The position numbers and the translations under genes are program-made. Below, piece by piece: positions 12,601-27,400 of a stretch of 64,000 nt of DNA. A model generated the notes under the pieces. That model saw only the letters and a list, made by a program, of their open reading frames with translations, was not told where the DNA came from and did no database searches. Position 1 is the first letter of the stretch. Every line of letters starts with the position of its first letter. Source of the stretch: Acanthaster planci (lineage: Eukaryota; Echinodermata; Asteroidea; Valvatida; Acanthasteridae); assembly GCF_001949145.1 (NCBI RefSeq), contig NW_019091357.1:1008189-1072188 (forward strand). The letters are read 5' to 3'.

Positions 12601-15600
12601 CCGTGTCAAGCCACACCCAAGATATTAAATAGAAACGACGTAATCATTAAGTCTCGTAACTTCTGCTGTATACTGCCGATCTTCATTTTCAGGCTTTACG
12701 TCTTCGTGTCAACTCACTAATTGGGCAGTTCCTTTTAACGTAGGCCTGTGACTTGCTCTCGCAAGGGCAGCGCTGTGCGGTAAACATATTGTGTTTACAA
12801 AATTGAGTAATGAAAAGTTGGCAAGGAGCCAGCGTTCAGCAGCTCATCGAAAGCTACTCACACACCACGGACCCTCTACTCAAACGTCCTTTGCGCATAT
12901 TACTTAATAGAACTGGTTCCCGGCAGGGTTTTGCATGGCAAGTAAACTTGTCCAGCAACTAATTATGCAGGCAGAATTATTAAAACTATATTACATAACT
13001 GAGTGTCTGGATCGGAATCATCTGCTTTTTCTGTACTGTTGTGAAGTGAAACTATAATTTTGAAGCGCGCTGCTGGAAGCTTAGGTCGGTACTGACTGCA
13101 GTCCTCAGAAATTTCCTGAACTAAACCCAAAGTACATGTAGGTTAAGACGTAATTAGCAGACCTGTCAATATCAAAGTGGTATTGCTCTAAAGTGGTGTC
13201 AGTTTCAAAAACCTCGACTTGACGATAGAAAATTTGGATATTTTATTATTACCTTCAATTCCACTGGATTAAGATGTGCATTGGATGAGGATTTGAAGGG
13301 TGTGGAGAATTCTTAGTAACTTTGATCGGTTTGTCTGATTGCCTAGTCACATGATCTCCAAAAAGAAGCCTCTTGGAACCACTGGAGACGCCTCGTCCTA
13401 AGCTCAGAGTCAAAGCTGGCCGATTATCTGTAGACGAGGGCTCTTTCGCCATCTTGCATCTGTCAGGTCTTGCTGTTTCTTTGGCACTCGTCATAAAAAT
13501 CCCCGATAGTTATCAGTGATGACACCTTGGGATTGCCGATGAGTGACAGGTCGTTAATCGTCGGTCTGATCGTTGGGGAAACACGACAGCAGACGATTGC
13601 CCGGCTGATTCTAACGCGCTAAAAACGATCGTCGTCGGGACAGACTGATCTAATAAGAAGACATCATTCAACATTGTCAGTGCTTGATGTTGTATCATGT
13701 TGCACTGTGATGGTAACATGTCCTAAAACATGAACATGACATTTATTGCCTGCACAATTTCTTTCTACAGCTCTCAACATTGCATATTTTCCTGGCAATA
13801 TTCCTAACTTTTCTGTGCATTGATGGCATTTTGCTCTGAAGAGGCCTACTAGTTATCATAGTAACCATGGTGAAAATGCCTCCTCGAACACTGATCGCAC
13901 TTACATGGATTGGGTGTCAGATTCAACTGACGGACTCTTCATACAAGATATTGGGCATCCTTGTCTTTCCATCATGTGCAATCGTTTTTTCTCCCCTCGT
14001 TCAGGGGTACCGGCATAGCAAATCCTTAGCATTATTCGGAAGTCAAACCAAGCCCCTTGCAAAGGACACGAGCATAACTGGTCTGGAAAGCAGGTTAACC
14101 AGGGGTACACATTTTGAGGCACAGAAAGTATATTTACCTAGTGTTTGTCTAATTTTTGCCCATTTCAAGATTTCAAATTGGAGTGGGGGAACCTTGGGAA
14201 CGGACGAGCCTCCGTGTCGCCCGCCAGTTACTCCACTATACCAATAGACGTGATTCATCAATTATATTAGGCTTATTATGTGAATTGCCTGATGGAATTG
14301 GTGATCATTGACCGCAGTCAGCGATACCATCATTATAGTCAATGATTCCAGTCACAATTTCGTATCTGTCAGATAGCAATGGCGCGTAAAGTTGCATATT
14401 GACTGGATATATTAACATGTACATTATGTCACGATGAACTATTGGCATAAGCTAAACAAAAGAGTTCTTTTTATAGGTGTGGTATTTACGTCCACATTGT
14501 CCAAATTGTCCAACACAGCATCACGGAAAAGGGCAAAGGAGTCATTTCAACTAGATTTAAATATCTAGACGGTTTGGGAGGTATATATTTTGTTGTTTTG
14601 GTTTCTGTATATTTCTTTTCAGTCACCATTTCTCCGGCGGCCTTATATTGAGTGAATTCCTCTAATTTAATTATATGCTATTTAATGTATCACACCACTG
14701 TGTGCACTCTATGACTTTGCTTTGATCTAGATGATAAATTGTCTTCCCTAGACTTCTTTTAAAATGGCTGGGTATTACTTTTCCAATTAATTTATTTTGG
14801 CACATCAATTACAATTTATCTTCGATTCACAGCGCCGAGGATGGCAGCTCGCTGTTGAAATTAATAATATTACTCTCGCCGTGTTTATTTGTCTTGGGGC
14901 GGGCGTCGCGCGGAACTGCGTTTCAGCACGAAGTCACAGCTGTGTCTTTTTCCAGGGACGGAGTTGGATAGCACTTGAGCAGGAAAAAAAATCGGATCCA
15001 TCCACTAAAATTCCCAGTTCAAATTCTACCGGTTTCACTTGAAGGTCTAAATATTTGTGGAATCGATTCCGGGCATCGATGACGAGATACTCTCGGGGAC
15101 TTATCCCGACTTGGGAAATCGCTTGTTTTGGCTCAACTTCAGTATCGACTCACCCGCGTGGAAATGGACGAGTTGGTTCAAGACGAAAAACGTGCCGAGC
15201 GACTCAACGAGTGGCATTTCGATAGCGCAGCTGTGTCGTGAAGAGTTTGGCTAGGATAGGTGGAGCCGACCAAGTACTGTAGATGGGATTGTCGCTTCCT
15301 TGGAAACCTGCCTACGAAGACGCAATCTAAGACGCCAATTGGTAGCTTCACTATTTACGTAATGCACACCACGCGCACAAAGCTTGCGTTGTAGCTGTTG
15401 TCGCGTCGGTTGCTTCAACAGTGTGGCAACTTGTGTCATCGGGAGCACAGGGAACTTTTATTTTCTTCGCTGTGAAGGTAAGATAAGTTTGCTAATGTTT
15501 ACCTCTACTCTGTTGCATATTTAGGAGATAAGAGGGAAGGCATTGAATTTGTCTTTTGTCAAGAATAATCCACTTTGTAATGATTTTGCTGAAAAACACA

Positions 15601-17866
15601 AGTAACAGTTATCCTCGTTTAAAAAGTGACCTGCGTCGACTTAGCCGCATCGCTATTTTTATAGCCCGGTGCAAGAGACTTGCAAACGATGAATACTCAA
15701 AAGAACTTCGACATTTATTATACTTTTCGTCCTTACTGATCTAGATTCAAGCATTGTATCTCCAAAGTATCAAGGATTTTACTGAACCGTTGCCAGTTGT
15801 GTTTAAATTTAATAAATACGGCATTTGTTTTCGTTAAAGAACCCACAGACCGTTGCAATTTTATCGATTATCACTTCGCCGTGTCTTTTCCTTTGAATTC
15901 GCGAGACGACTAGACAAGGTGCTTGCACTGTCGCAAGTTCTTCGGTGCTAAAGAGATCCTGCGCTTGGTGTGAAATCAAGCACTAATGACTGAGAAATCT
16001 GCAAGGATTAATTGTGCAACGTGGCGCTCAGGTGTTAAGGCACTCCGCCCGTCACGTTTCGGTGATGTTAGCAAAAAAAGTGGGTCGACCGTCGCGGTCA
16101 TTTGTGCATTTTTGGGAGATTTGCTGTCTCTGACATTGTGAATTCCGGAATATTTCATATTGTCTAACCCTCATAGGTCCACGTCACGCGGGAATTGTCT
16201 CAAGGAGACACAATTACCAAAGTTGGCGCTATATGCAGTGCCAATATTTGATTACTCATGTCCTTGTAGGCCTAACTCTCCTTTTTCCCCAAAAAAGAAG
16301 TAACACGTTCCAGCGTCTCAGTATAATAGCAGCCCAGCTGAGGCCATAAATTCTTGTTCATCGTTTGACAAGGCTTTCTAAATTCGAGGCGGTTTACTGT
16401 TTAATTAGCATGAATACATATATCATTCCAAAAGCCTTTGCAATATCGACTGCGGTACAGTATACCGTTTAGCAAGTGTCATCGTTTCTATGGCTGCAAA
16501 TGGATTTGGCGAGGGCCATAAATTTTGTACTCGGTTAGCAATGAGTCTTCTCTGTTGGAACCGCAGGCTGAATGGTTTAATAGAAATTGTTACAGAGTGA
16601 CGATTTAAGTACAGTATAGAACTATGGAAGTCTTTATTCGTCATTATATTGTGACCCACTTACTGAGATGTAATTGTGTGATGTGTCTTTTGTCGGTCCC
16701 GCTTAGCTGGATTGGTAACAGCTAAGCAGGTTGATTTTTTTTATTACGTGTGCACTCCGGCGTTGTCCCTTTTCTAGCTTACACACCATTAAACTTGCTG
16801 TGATAGCCTTACGGCTATCCGCCGATAGCTCATGGTTGTCCATTCGTACCATTCACCCCCTGAAAGCCGTCCATTTACAAACTTTTCTAATCGAGTGCCT
16901 TGTTTCCTACCGAATGTTCCTGGTCTTTGCCCTTTCCTTTCCACCTGAACAGGTCAGAAGCTGCTATTAGTATTATCCTATTAAAAGCTATTCATAGATT
17001 GAGTCTGGCAATGCAGAAAATTGATTTTGACTGCAAGGTTAATGGGGTCATTTTGTTCAAAATTATACGACGCCACGACTTGACACGACCTATCACTTTT
17101 CCTGAGTAGAGTGCCATTAGGCATGTCAGCTTTCATCATTCTGTTTTATGTAGTCGTACTTTTTGCAAAAGTGGAGTCGTTTTCTTCTTTATTAGAATGT
17201 TCTCAAGTCCGCAGAATTTTTATGGGTGATTAGGGATTTTATCTTCAGTCTATTATTAAGGGAACAATTTTAGTTCTTTTTCGGGCTTGCCGTAAACTGG
17301 GTTGCCGGTTGGACTCAAGCCGGCTGTTATATGAATTTGGCAGACTAAAACGAAAGAGGGAGAGGCGTTCGTTCCTGATCGGTTTCCAATGAAAACAGAG
17401 TAAACATAAGTCATCCACGTTCCTGTGTTAGCGTATTCAAGCACCAGTTAGCGTGACGAGGAACCGTCTGTTTGGAAGGTCTGATCCGTTGCCGTCATGG
17501 CCCCTCACTTCTGTAGGGTCTTGCGTAAAAACGGGTAATACTGCAAGGTTTTAAACCTCGCTCTAACATGTCAAATATTCCTGAGTGTGGTTATGCAGCT
17601 TCCACTTGAGAATATCTTACTTCCTAAAGTTGATGTGACGACATCATTCCCTTCTTCCTTATTGCTGTCTTTCCCCTGCCCATTTTCCACCTCAAGGATT
17701 ACAGCGTGAAAGTCTGATAATGGACCCCGACACCCTCGGCCCAGCTTTCTCGCGGCGTACGATTAAAGCGTAGTCAGCATTGCAGATGTAGACCCCTCGG
17801 TTCTCTGTGAGGGGAATTTCTCTCTGAACTGCTCTTTCTTTCCAAACAGGTATACCTGCGGCGACA
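9672..17866. other. Non-coding stretch, nothing recognised
   Basis: No frame with coding character, tRNA or long repeat was recognised on either strand. The longest frame (13867-14247) has no family resemblance. A 52-codon frame at 15083-15241 has a charged, helix-like composition but lacks an initiating ATG and credible splice sites. Confidence 0.55.
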
Positions 17867-18160
17867 TTGAATAACCTGTGGCTGACAATGTTTCAATATT
17901 GGACACATTCGCACCGTGCATGACATTATATTTGACGTGGGTAGCGGCTGACTTGGGACAACAAGCTGCAAATTGCCTCCTAAGGGGAATAAGTTTTAAG
18001 AAATTTCAATTTAGTTTGAATAACCAGTGGCTGAAAATTTTTCAATATTTGACACATTCGCACCGTGCATGACATTATTCAACGTGGGTAGCGGCTGACT
18101 TTGGACAACAAGCTGCAAATTGCCTCCCGAAGGGAATAGGTTTCAAGAAATTTCAAGTGC
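17867..18160 (+). repeat. Two-copy tandem duplication, unit ~148 bp
   Basis: Copy 1 begins at 17867 and copy 2 at 18016, both with TTGAATAACC. They share long identical blocks: a 28-bp block containing ACATTCGCACCGTGCATGAC, a 19-bp block (ACGTGGGTAGCGGCTGACT), and a 25-bp block containing ACAACAAGCTGCAAATTGCC. The copies differ by scattered substitutions and small indels, so the duplication is not brand new. It carries no ORF. It lies 136 bp before the inverted-repeat element at 18296. Confidence 0.85.
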
Positions 18161-18295
18161 AGGCGATTGATGGCATACGTTTTGGCTGCTGTGCACTTGT
18201 GGTGCTAATTTGTTCGAAAGCTACCTCGATATCATAGGGGAGGATATAAACCCTTCCAAATCTTCTTTCTGATACGGGAAAAAGGGGTGGCAGAC

Positions 18296-18459
18296 ATGGG
18301 AGACTTTGAGACGCATGGTGGCGGCAGACAAACCGGTCCTTTTCCTCGGTTGTGCGCGTGCTCAGAACTAACGCGCATGCCTAGAACTGCACGCGCATGC
18401 CCACATCAACAAAAAAGACCGTTGTATCTGCCGCCACCATGCGTCTCAAAGTCTCCCAT
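18296..18459. mobile_element. MITE-like element with perfect 33-bp terminal inverted repeats
   Basis: The 33 bases at 18296-18328 (starting ATGGGAGACTTTGAGACGCA) are the exact reverse complement of 18427-18459. Weaker complementarity continues inward. The centre is GC-richer and holds two 20-bp tandem units, each containing ACGCGCATGCC (18371 and 18391). There is no coding capacity. Perfect ends suggest recent insertion or homogenised arms. No convincing target-site duplication is visible. Confidence 0.75.
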
Positions 18460-21400
18460 TGTTAAATTGCGCAGCTTAAATTCATAATGCGTCTCCTTGT
18501 TTTGCGACAAACGTGCTATTGGATCACTCCATGCTACTGACATGTTTCTATAAAACCGTCTAGTTATTGTGAACTTAACGGTTTATTTGTTTAGCAATGC
18601 ACACTGTGATGGCTGGAAGTTTCTATCCATATAACCATGTGGTATATAGAATGTTGGTTTGTACATGGGTAGATTTTAAATTGTCTTATGACAACCAGAA
18701 ATGCTTGCAGTGTATTGCGGCATTCTGAGCGGATTTTTTTCTCTACTCTTTTGCGCTGGTCACGGTCCCATAATCTGAACACAGTTTGCCTCGGTTTGGT
18801 TTAATTCGTCGCCATTGAAAAGTACTCCCGAATGAAATCGATTTGACTGTCTCCACGATTTTTAGTACATGTAGTTTGCGTACTGTGTGTGCATGTAGGT
18901 TTGGTAGGAATACAGCATCACCTTTTGTTGTGCCTAAAGGCATCTGACATTTTACGGTTTATAGCGAACATAAGTGGGTGTCCTTGCTCCGGCCGTACAA
19001 AGGCATGTCACACGGTGTTTTGCCAACAAATCTGTGACATTTCGATCCATCATGGACAGATTTCCAATTTCCAAATGTAAATGAAGATTCTACGACTCAG
19101 TGACGAAGTTGGATTCTGTGGTCCTATTTTAGAGTCTGTATGTTCGATTTAACGTCGCAATTATGGCATCGATTGTGCTAGGTCCTATTGAAAAGAGACG
19201 ACAGGATTGGACCGTCGAATAGACAGATTGAACAGCGTCATGAATCAGCTGCTGAAAGAAAGGCGTCAAACTTAAGGTATCACTGTATCAAATTGGATGC
19301 AGGAAACAATATTACAACCGCTGTTGTCTGGACCTCATATTTGTAAAAGCAATTAGGGGAGGCTTTCTGACCAGGTCACTGACCCTTTGGCCATGAGGCA
19401 GTCGACCCAGCCGTGTCGCTGAAGACTTTTTATTCCAAGCCTAATTGGTTAACCTAATCAAAGTGTTAATGAAATGTCTTTAGAGATCCACAATGATGCT
19501 TCAACATATAACTCCTACGTACCCCTCCGAGCAAACCCAATACTTTTTGGCCTGGATTGCAAATGCTCAAATTATACATGATTGCGTTTACTGCTTGCCT
19601 CAACATTTTGGTACGAGAAGAAGTTGCTTGTCAGCAACCCACTCACAGTGACATATAGCCTTCTTTGAATTAGCATCTGTGGGTTTCAGGTCACATTTTA
19701 ATATAGGCTGATTAACTAGATGATCCTCTTGTAGAGACCCTACAAGATGTTGTTTCTCATCCGGTTTTAGGTGTGCACATTGCTAGCAGCGATAGAAAGA
19801 CTTTTTAAATCCGTTTAGGCCTACGCATCAACACAAAGAGTACCGGATTATGCTGCAATTTCACCATGCAAGTGTTGTCAATCCAGTCCATCTCGTCCGC
19901 TGACATGAAACAAATTGACGCACCTTGTTTTGAAACTCAGACTGCTGACGATTTTCAACATTTCCCCTGACACCTCAGAAATCTCCGTAAAAGGTAAAAT
20001 GCGATTACAGCTGTACACCGTGAAGACACAGTCTGGTAGACGCAAATCAAGACTTAATTCCTAAATGTAGTAGTGTTTGTCACGACTGGACCTGACATCT
20101 TCTACCAATTGAGACTTATGCCCAAATGGCAAAAATTAACGGATAAGTTTTCTGCTTTGAGATGTGAATTATGTCGGATTGTAATCAGACAGAATCCAAT
20201 AATGCCTGAGCACTTCGACATGGACTTGAACACATGTTGCGACCTTTAGGGGAGATTTACGGTCCCTGTGGAAGCGTAGGTGGACATGATATGTTGTGCA
20301 GAGACGTATATGGATGTGCATGAACGTCGAGACGCGCGGGAGGGACGGGGTTTCGCTTCCCCCTGCTGCATGGAAACACTTGGAAAATTAAAAGGAGATA
20401 AAAGACAGCAGAAAGAAATGAAACAGAAAGAGATGCGAGGGGATTGAAATCTCCACTTGGCTTGGGAAAATTCAGAACCGATTCCCTGGGCCCATTAATG
20501 GTTATTCCGTTGCTGATGGGTGTTTTGCAATCCCCCTGCAGGAAACTGGTCCCACAACAAAAAATACTGCCGAGGCCCATTGATATGGAGAGGTGAGTTT
20601 TAGCAAAGATGGACGAGCAGATTTAAGTAGGCCAAGAAATATAAACACGATCTCCCCCGGCACACGCAGGTTTGATGACTGTGTTCTTCACGGTGTATGA
20701 AAGATTGTATACTAATACCCATCAACTGTCAAATTTACAGGCGTTGAAGCAAAAGATACCTGGGATCGATCGTGCGTGGGGAAAATACACTTCAGCTGAT
20801 CGAGAGGAGGTTTCTAGGCACACATTTACAATTTTTTTTTCACCATGCATGGGCTGCCATGGAAAGGACTGGATTCGTCAGAAGTTTGCGGATCTATCTA
20901 CGCAAGTTTGTTCATAGCAAAAGAAAAATCGAATCTCTAGCAAGAGAGATGAAACACAGAAGTAATTCCGTCAAGTTAATCTACATTGATAACATAAGCG
21001 CTGTTGTGGCTTATAGGCCTGTTGGTTGCCGAAAACAGTATGCTTGGTCGACAGTCTCTCACGCTATGATGCAGTGAGTAGCATAATTCGTCAGGTGCAT
21101 GTATATCAAACAAATTCCGCAGGTCACTCTATTTCCTTTTCTGTTTCTTCCCAGGAATTAGCGAATTCCTTATGGTGTCTAACTCAGTATTATACAAGTG
21201 AAAATACCCTGCTCTCGTGTGGGACAAGGTCAGATCTAATGCACGTCAAGACTTCAGAGTATTAAGGAAGGATTTAAGATTTTTGGTTTTTTCCTTGGAT
21301 TATTTAAAGGTTTGATTCTCCTTGTCGATGGTAATATTGCGTCTTAGTCCTTGGACTTCCTTCCTCAACCACTCCTGATGTTGCCATAGGAACGCTGTTA

Positions 21401-24400
21401 CCACTGTCTATACGATACTGCATCTGTTGCTGTCTTGGTGAATTCCAGCATGCGTTTATCTCCATGCAAGCTCACACTGGTCGATATTATGTTTGTGTTT
21501 GATGTACCTGAATGCTGTTCTCCTCACTCTTGCTGCTACAGTTGGTGATCATGCTTCATCTGAGCATGTCCCTATAGAGAATTTGTGATGACGTTCAATT
21601 TGTTATGTTGTTCTTGTTTGTAACAGGTTGAATGACATGCTGCGCATCTACAAACGATCTATCTTTCTTTGTTTTTGCGTTTCCTGGGCCAGTACAGATG
21701 TTCCATCGTTAACCTAAGACCGTTTTGAGTAAATAATCAGACTACCTGATTCTTTTACCGTCACGCAAACCCAGCACACAAAGTAGGCTATCATTTGTAT
21801 TGCCAAAACTGACCTGGCAGTGAACCACGTAAAGAGTGAGGAATCGATACAGCCAAGGAGAGGCAGTAGATGTTTAGGCAAATCCGTTTGACGGTCGGGC
21901 GTCTTATCTCACCTGACATCGGTGACGAGAACAGTTTCCTTGTAACCTTGTACTTCACACGTCTTTAAAATAAAACAAAAATAACCGAAGCTGGGTCGAT
22001 GCAGTGGTTTATGGCACGTGCAGGTTTTGACCTTGGCCTGGAGGTGTGATGGTGAAATGACATCTGAGAAAATACAGTGAGATTTTGAGGAGAAACAGTT
22101 GGCCTTTCAGTTCAGCGTTTGCTATGAATAATGTCGGTCTTCTCAACAATTATTTCTTGTCCATCGTCAGTCTTCACGTTATTAAATTTGCGCTCGGTTT
22201 TATGCCGGAGTCGGTTCTTGAGACAAACCAGCACACGTCCTCTTGCGGCAGATTTGAGCGAGCGAAGAAAATCGAATCATTTGGGCTCAGGCACTCATCG
22301 ATGATGAAGATTTTTAACTACTATTGGCTGTTTACGTCTCTTAATGGATATAGCCTGTCGGAAGTCTGTATCCTGCTCGTGGGTAGAAGACAGCCTGGGT
22401 GTGTCAGAAAAGATGGCTGCGTTTTAGTCTCGATCGATCGATAAGCTTTTACTGAGAAAAATCTGGAAACAGACAAGTCGCTGCGGCACACAGGCTGAAG
22501 AGCAATTTCAAATGTTATTTTCAGGGTCGTGCAGCACAACGCCTAGCAAATTATGTAATCATTTAATTATTATGCAGTTCACATATTTGCTCCCACCAAA
22601 CATGCATGAGCACCAGCGACAGGATGGTGTCATTAAGGGAAGAAGCTACAATGCATGTAGTGCTTTAGAATACCTGCCTTGATGTTAAATTGCCATTTGA
22701 AAAGTACAAAACGCACATCTTAATCTGATAATCTGGGTCTAAGATGTTGATTCAGACAACGTTCTTCTCTCATCAAAACCAGCCTCTGACAAAAAGGCTG
22801 GAAAAGTAGACACTGCCTGCCTCCTAAATAAGATCACAAATGCAGATTCGTCCGTCTGGATTGGGCCATGCGAGTAATAATTTAGCCGTGGATCGTGCGG
22901 GGGCAAATTGTTGGCAAGTGTTTGATAGAAAACAAATTGGATTGTTGTCCGAACCGTCCGTCGGGCTAAAACCTAATCAACACTAACCTCTGCTTTTATC
23001 CTAGGCACTGACGACACAATTAAATTTCAGCTGATGGCGGTTTGAGGCTGTGGGCTGTCAACAAAAAAGCAGCGCATAGGCGGCACACACGCACCCACAC
23101 GAACCGCGAAGGGAATCTTACTGCTTGATTTAGAAAGAAGAAAGGACCATGCCGTTTGACTTGAACAACAGTTCCAAATTAACTAGACGCTTTTATCGTC
23201 CGTCCGTCTATGGTCTGTAATGAAAAATGTTTTCATATTCAGTGTGCACCATGTAACTGTCGTTTCTTGTTTGTCGATCCGGACTTAAAAGGTATTTTTG
23301 AAAAAAACATGACACATCTTTTAAATATTGCATGAGGAATTAATAGCTGCAGGTGCAAGACGATAGTGGTGATGTGGCTTGTCTCATTGGGAATCAGAGC
23401 GAGACATAATGAATGTTTATTGAATCACAGTTGCGGATTGGCAGGTCCTCTGGGCAGAGTGGGTCTCAACGACCAAACTTGCTTGTTCCCTGTGCAAACA
23501 GGCTCTGATGACACTCGTAGCGTGAGACTAATGGGCTTGGGAAGGGCATGAGCGTCATTCCCGAAGCCGTCAGCCGTTTCTTGCGGCCCCAAGGGCTTCT
23601 CTTTCACGGAATTATAACTTCCTTCTACCAATCTACTCATCAGAAAAACTACCAAATTATGTTAACCGATGATCAGTTTTACAACGAGTTCGACTTATTT
23701 TTTTAAGAAAGGTAATTTGATGGGGTTGAAGAGTACAGACATGCCTACCATAGCCTAAGCATTAGAGTGGTTTGTCAAGGAATTGGACACCGCAAGAATT
23801 GGCTACAATTGTACTTCATTTCAGTCGGTGCAGAGGTTCAACTTTAAGGTCTGCTAAGTCTTTCCTTCTCGTTGAGTTACATATCAGATATTTGCACACG
23901 TGAGACGAAAAACTAATTTCACCGAATTCGGTAAGCACGTCGATAACAAACTTGGATCCACCGGCAGCACTGTCGTCCGAAAGGTGGTTAGTTAATGGTT
24001 TGGTATTCAGCTGCGACGAATTCTCTGATGCTTATCTATCGAAGCCGTTTTAATTCATTTTCTGCAAGTCAGAACGTCATCGCGTAGGTCAGTTTAAATT
24101 GTCGAATAAACGGCTTCTGTTGTTGAGTATATAACCCACTGAGCTTGATAACTTGACAAATTTGATTTCTACTTCATCGTAATGCGTGCGAGCAACTGTT
24201 TGCTGTGACGTAAAGTATCGATGAGGGCTCCATGTGTACGTGTGCAGAGGCGTTGGAATAATCTAATGGGAATGAGCTACCGTTAAATTGAGACCTTAAA
24301 CCTAGACAAGCTAGGAATTGAGACGCTGCCTGCGGCCGGGCTGTGTGCCGAGGAGACACGAGGATTTCTCTTGGCTCTCAGCTGCATGTTTGTCCACTCA

Positions 24401-27400
24401 TTTCCTGTCTCCTGTCTGAGCTACAAAAACATTCTACGTTGCCACGAATAGGCCTATGGAGGGTTGAAGAATCGGCATAGGGAATCCTGTATCAATATCT
24501 GACGCACCATTAAAAGTGAACATTCAAATGTGACACGAAACCCGCCCCCAGAATGGCAACAAGTTACACCTGCATGGAAATACCTTGTACGTATACGGAC
24601 GTAGTCGACATAAAAAATCAAGACAGTTAATAGACCGATTGCGCCCACTAAGTCACATTTTATCGGATAGGATACGTGTGGTTACAGAAGAGGTGACAAG
24701 GAAATCTTGGTACAAACAAAGCGAAAACATGAACATAATGACGACTTGAGGGATACATTTGTGCTGAAAATGTACATTTAATTGATTTACCTCCTGACCG
24801 GCCACTTTATCCAGCACTTCGATTCCGTGAAAATGTGCAGACTTGACAGAAGCAAAATCAGTGTCTTGACATTTACCATAATTGCCAATGCCACCACATC
24901 AAGGACGAAGCTGTGACATGGCCAGGTCCCCTCGTGACATTGTCCAATCAATATATCAGCAGTCAGACCCAGCTGTCACATCATGTCACTTTGGTCTAAA
25001 CCGCAACCCTTTCTAGGAACGCGTGACAAAGTACGTTAGCTCACTAAGTTATATTGCAGATTGGATTTTAATTGAGACTTTAAGGTGACAACGAAAGTCT
25101 GCCGAGTTTTCATGTCGAGTTATTTTCCCATGAAATCTAACGAACTCATATCCCACGAATATCCATTAAAATCCGAGGAACTTCAGTACAAAAAAAGCAC
25201 TGTTAATGCTCGGAAGTATTGTAAGTACCATAAGTTTGAAAACAAGATGAGATCTATCTCAGACAATAAAACCTGTTAAAAAAACCTCATGGAGACTGAA
25301 ATGTCACATCGTCTTTGGTTGTTGGACACTGTTTGCTTTCTAGTGAAGTGTATTAAAAGCGTCCGTTCGGAGCAGCCTTCTGATTAGATTCCACAGGAAA
25401 AATGCAGGCGTTCAAACTTTTAGAGGATGACATAAGCACAGTGTACAGCCCATTCACAGCTATTAAGGAGCGGTTGATGTGATTGGGCTAGCTATAATCA
25501 ATACAGTTACCTTGCGGGGAAATTTCGATTGTGCCACTAAATTTGTTGTGGCGCTCAGTTTCATGTTGTCTAACATACCCCAAGCTCTTGGTCATATCAA
25601 CTGCCTCCGGTAAATAAAACCGTCCTTACTTCTTTACCCTTGGCCATATTTTTCTTGAGGCATCGATTCAACCTCATGTCTCGGCTGAGTTTGTTACTTC
25701 TGTTTTCACAGCAAACCCCAGAAGAGATAAGATTTCAAAAAATGATGCGGCGTAATCAATATAGCCCGAAGCTCGCAAAAAGCACCACTTAGCTGTGCGA
25801 TTGCTATAGACATTGAAAGGTTCGGACGCAAGCAAACGAATACCTAATCGTTGAAATATTTGCCTAACGGTACAATGGGTTGTTTGTTACAATATCGCTT
25901 TCCATTTTTCAAGCCATGGGGGAAAAAGTAACATAAGTCGAAGACAAAAAATCTGAGGGCCATCGTCAGACACTGCTCGAGTGCTCTCTTCCCGTATCAT
26001 TTCTAGTTTTGTCTGTGGACGTGTGGGGCCCTACGTTCAAGGAACACTCCGTCATTGTCCGCAAGTGACGTTTGATGTGGTTTTGAGATTTCTTTCCATG
26101 CAGGACAGTTATCTTTCCCCAAGAGCATATTTATTTTAATGAACTTTCCTAAAACGTATTGCATCTGATTTACAATTCGTGTGCTGCATAAATCAAAATT
26201 TCCCCATGTACTATAATATATAAATTTCCAGTCACAAGTAATTTAATTGATCTCGATTTCGTAGTTTTTGTCTCAAGTATGGAAGCTTACCCCGTGTCAG
26301 TGAATATGGTACACTTCCGTTATTGAATGTTCTGTGTGCTTTGTAAGCGACCAGTGATGTTACCAAGCTTTGTTAACGTCTTTTGGGGCCTATGAAGCTG
26401 TATCATTCCATTGACAAATTGCTATCCTTTGACTAAAACAAATTTATATTTTAAGCTTTGAGTAATTTATAACTGGTATCCGTCATTCTTATCATAATGG
26501 GTAATCAGGACATCGCGTTCGGTACTTCGTATGCCGTCGTTGCTTTACATAAACCACCTACTTAAACCAGTTCATACTACAGGTATAAGGAGTTGAGTTC
26601 TTTTTCCAGTAAATTGTGCAAAACAAACTTTTGAACTATTCACTTTGAAATGTTAACTTTGGGTCTCCAGACGATAACCAATGCGCTCCTTGGGTATTTG
26701 ATTTCGTCTTGTTTCTAGGGGACTCACAGAAGCATCCGCCCCGTTTTCAGAGAGGAGAGGGCACGTCGAAATAGATATTACAAGCGTGATTTGTAACATG
26801 AGTGCCCTTTGTCAACACGTAATATGCTGCTTACAGAAAGTGCAAGGCAGGAATTGAGCAGTGTCCCCGGATGAAGAGCCTGCAGTTAAACTATAGACGG
26901 GGTAACAAAGTGTTTATATATTCAGTGTGTTTGCTTGTCATGAGGCAAGATGCAATCAAGTGTGTTTAGTCTCTGTGCAGCATCAGCATTAAACCAAATG
27001 CCAGTTTGGTCGGATATTTCTCACCAGTAGCGTTACAGTAGACACCCAGCATTGCTCATTTATCATAATAAGCGAGCCTAATACATAGCATGCTCTATTG
27101 GCGTCGATTACGCCATAAAGTGTAGTGACTCCGTCGGCCTGGCACCTTCATAAGAATGTTCTGAGGAGTTCATTACCAGCTGACGGGTTTCGTTTGTGCA
27201 CAGCTGCACCTATCAGTCACTGTTAATGCAAAAAACATCAACTCTCTGACCAATCAAATCCACGCCGATACGCTCTGGAAAACATCAAATCTTCCCCGAA
27301 TGAAATGAGCGCGCTCAGATTTCATGTCTCTCTGTACTTTCCATTTGTCGCTACCAATCACTTTATTTGATTCCTTAGAGGAAAAGTTGGCCTGAATGTA

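Noticed and set aside
13867-14247. 126-codon plus-strand frame starting at ATG
   Set aside because: No domain or membrane topology that makes sense, and a comparable frame on the other strand; no transcription signals noted.
15083-15241. 52-codon frame containing VEMDELVQDEKRAERLNEW
   Set aside because: Composition resembles a charged helix, but there is no initiating ATG near its start, no good flanking splice pair, and two other frames are open over the same bases.
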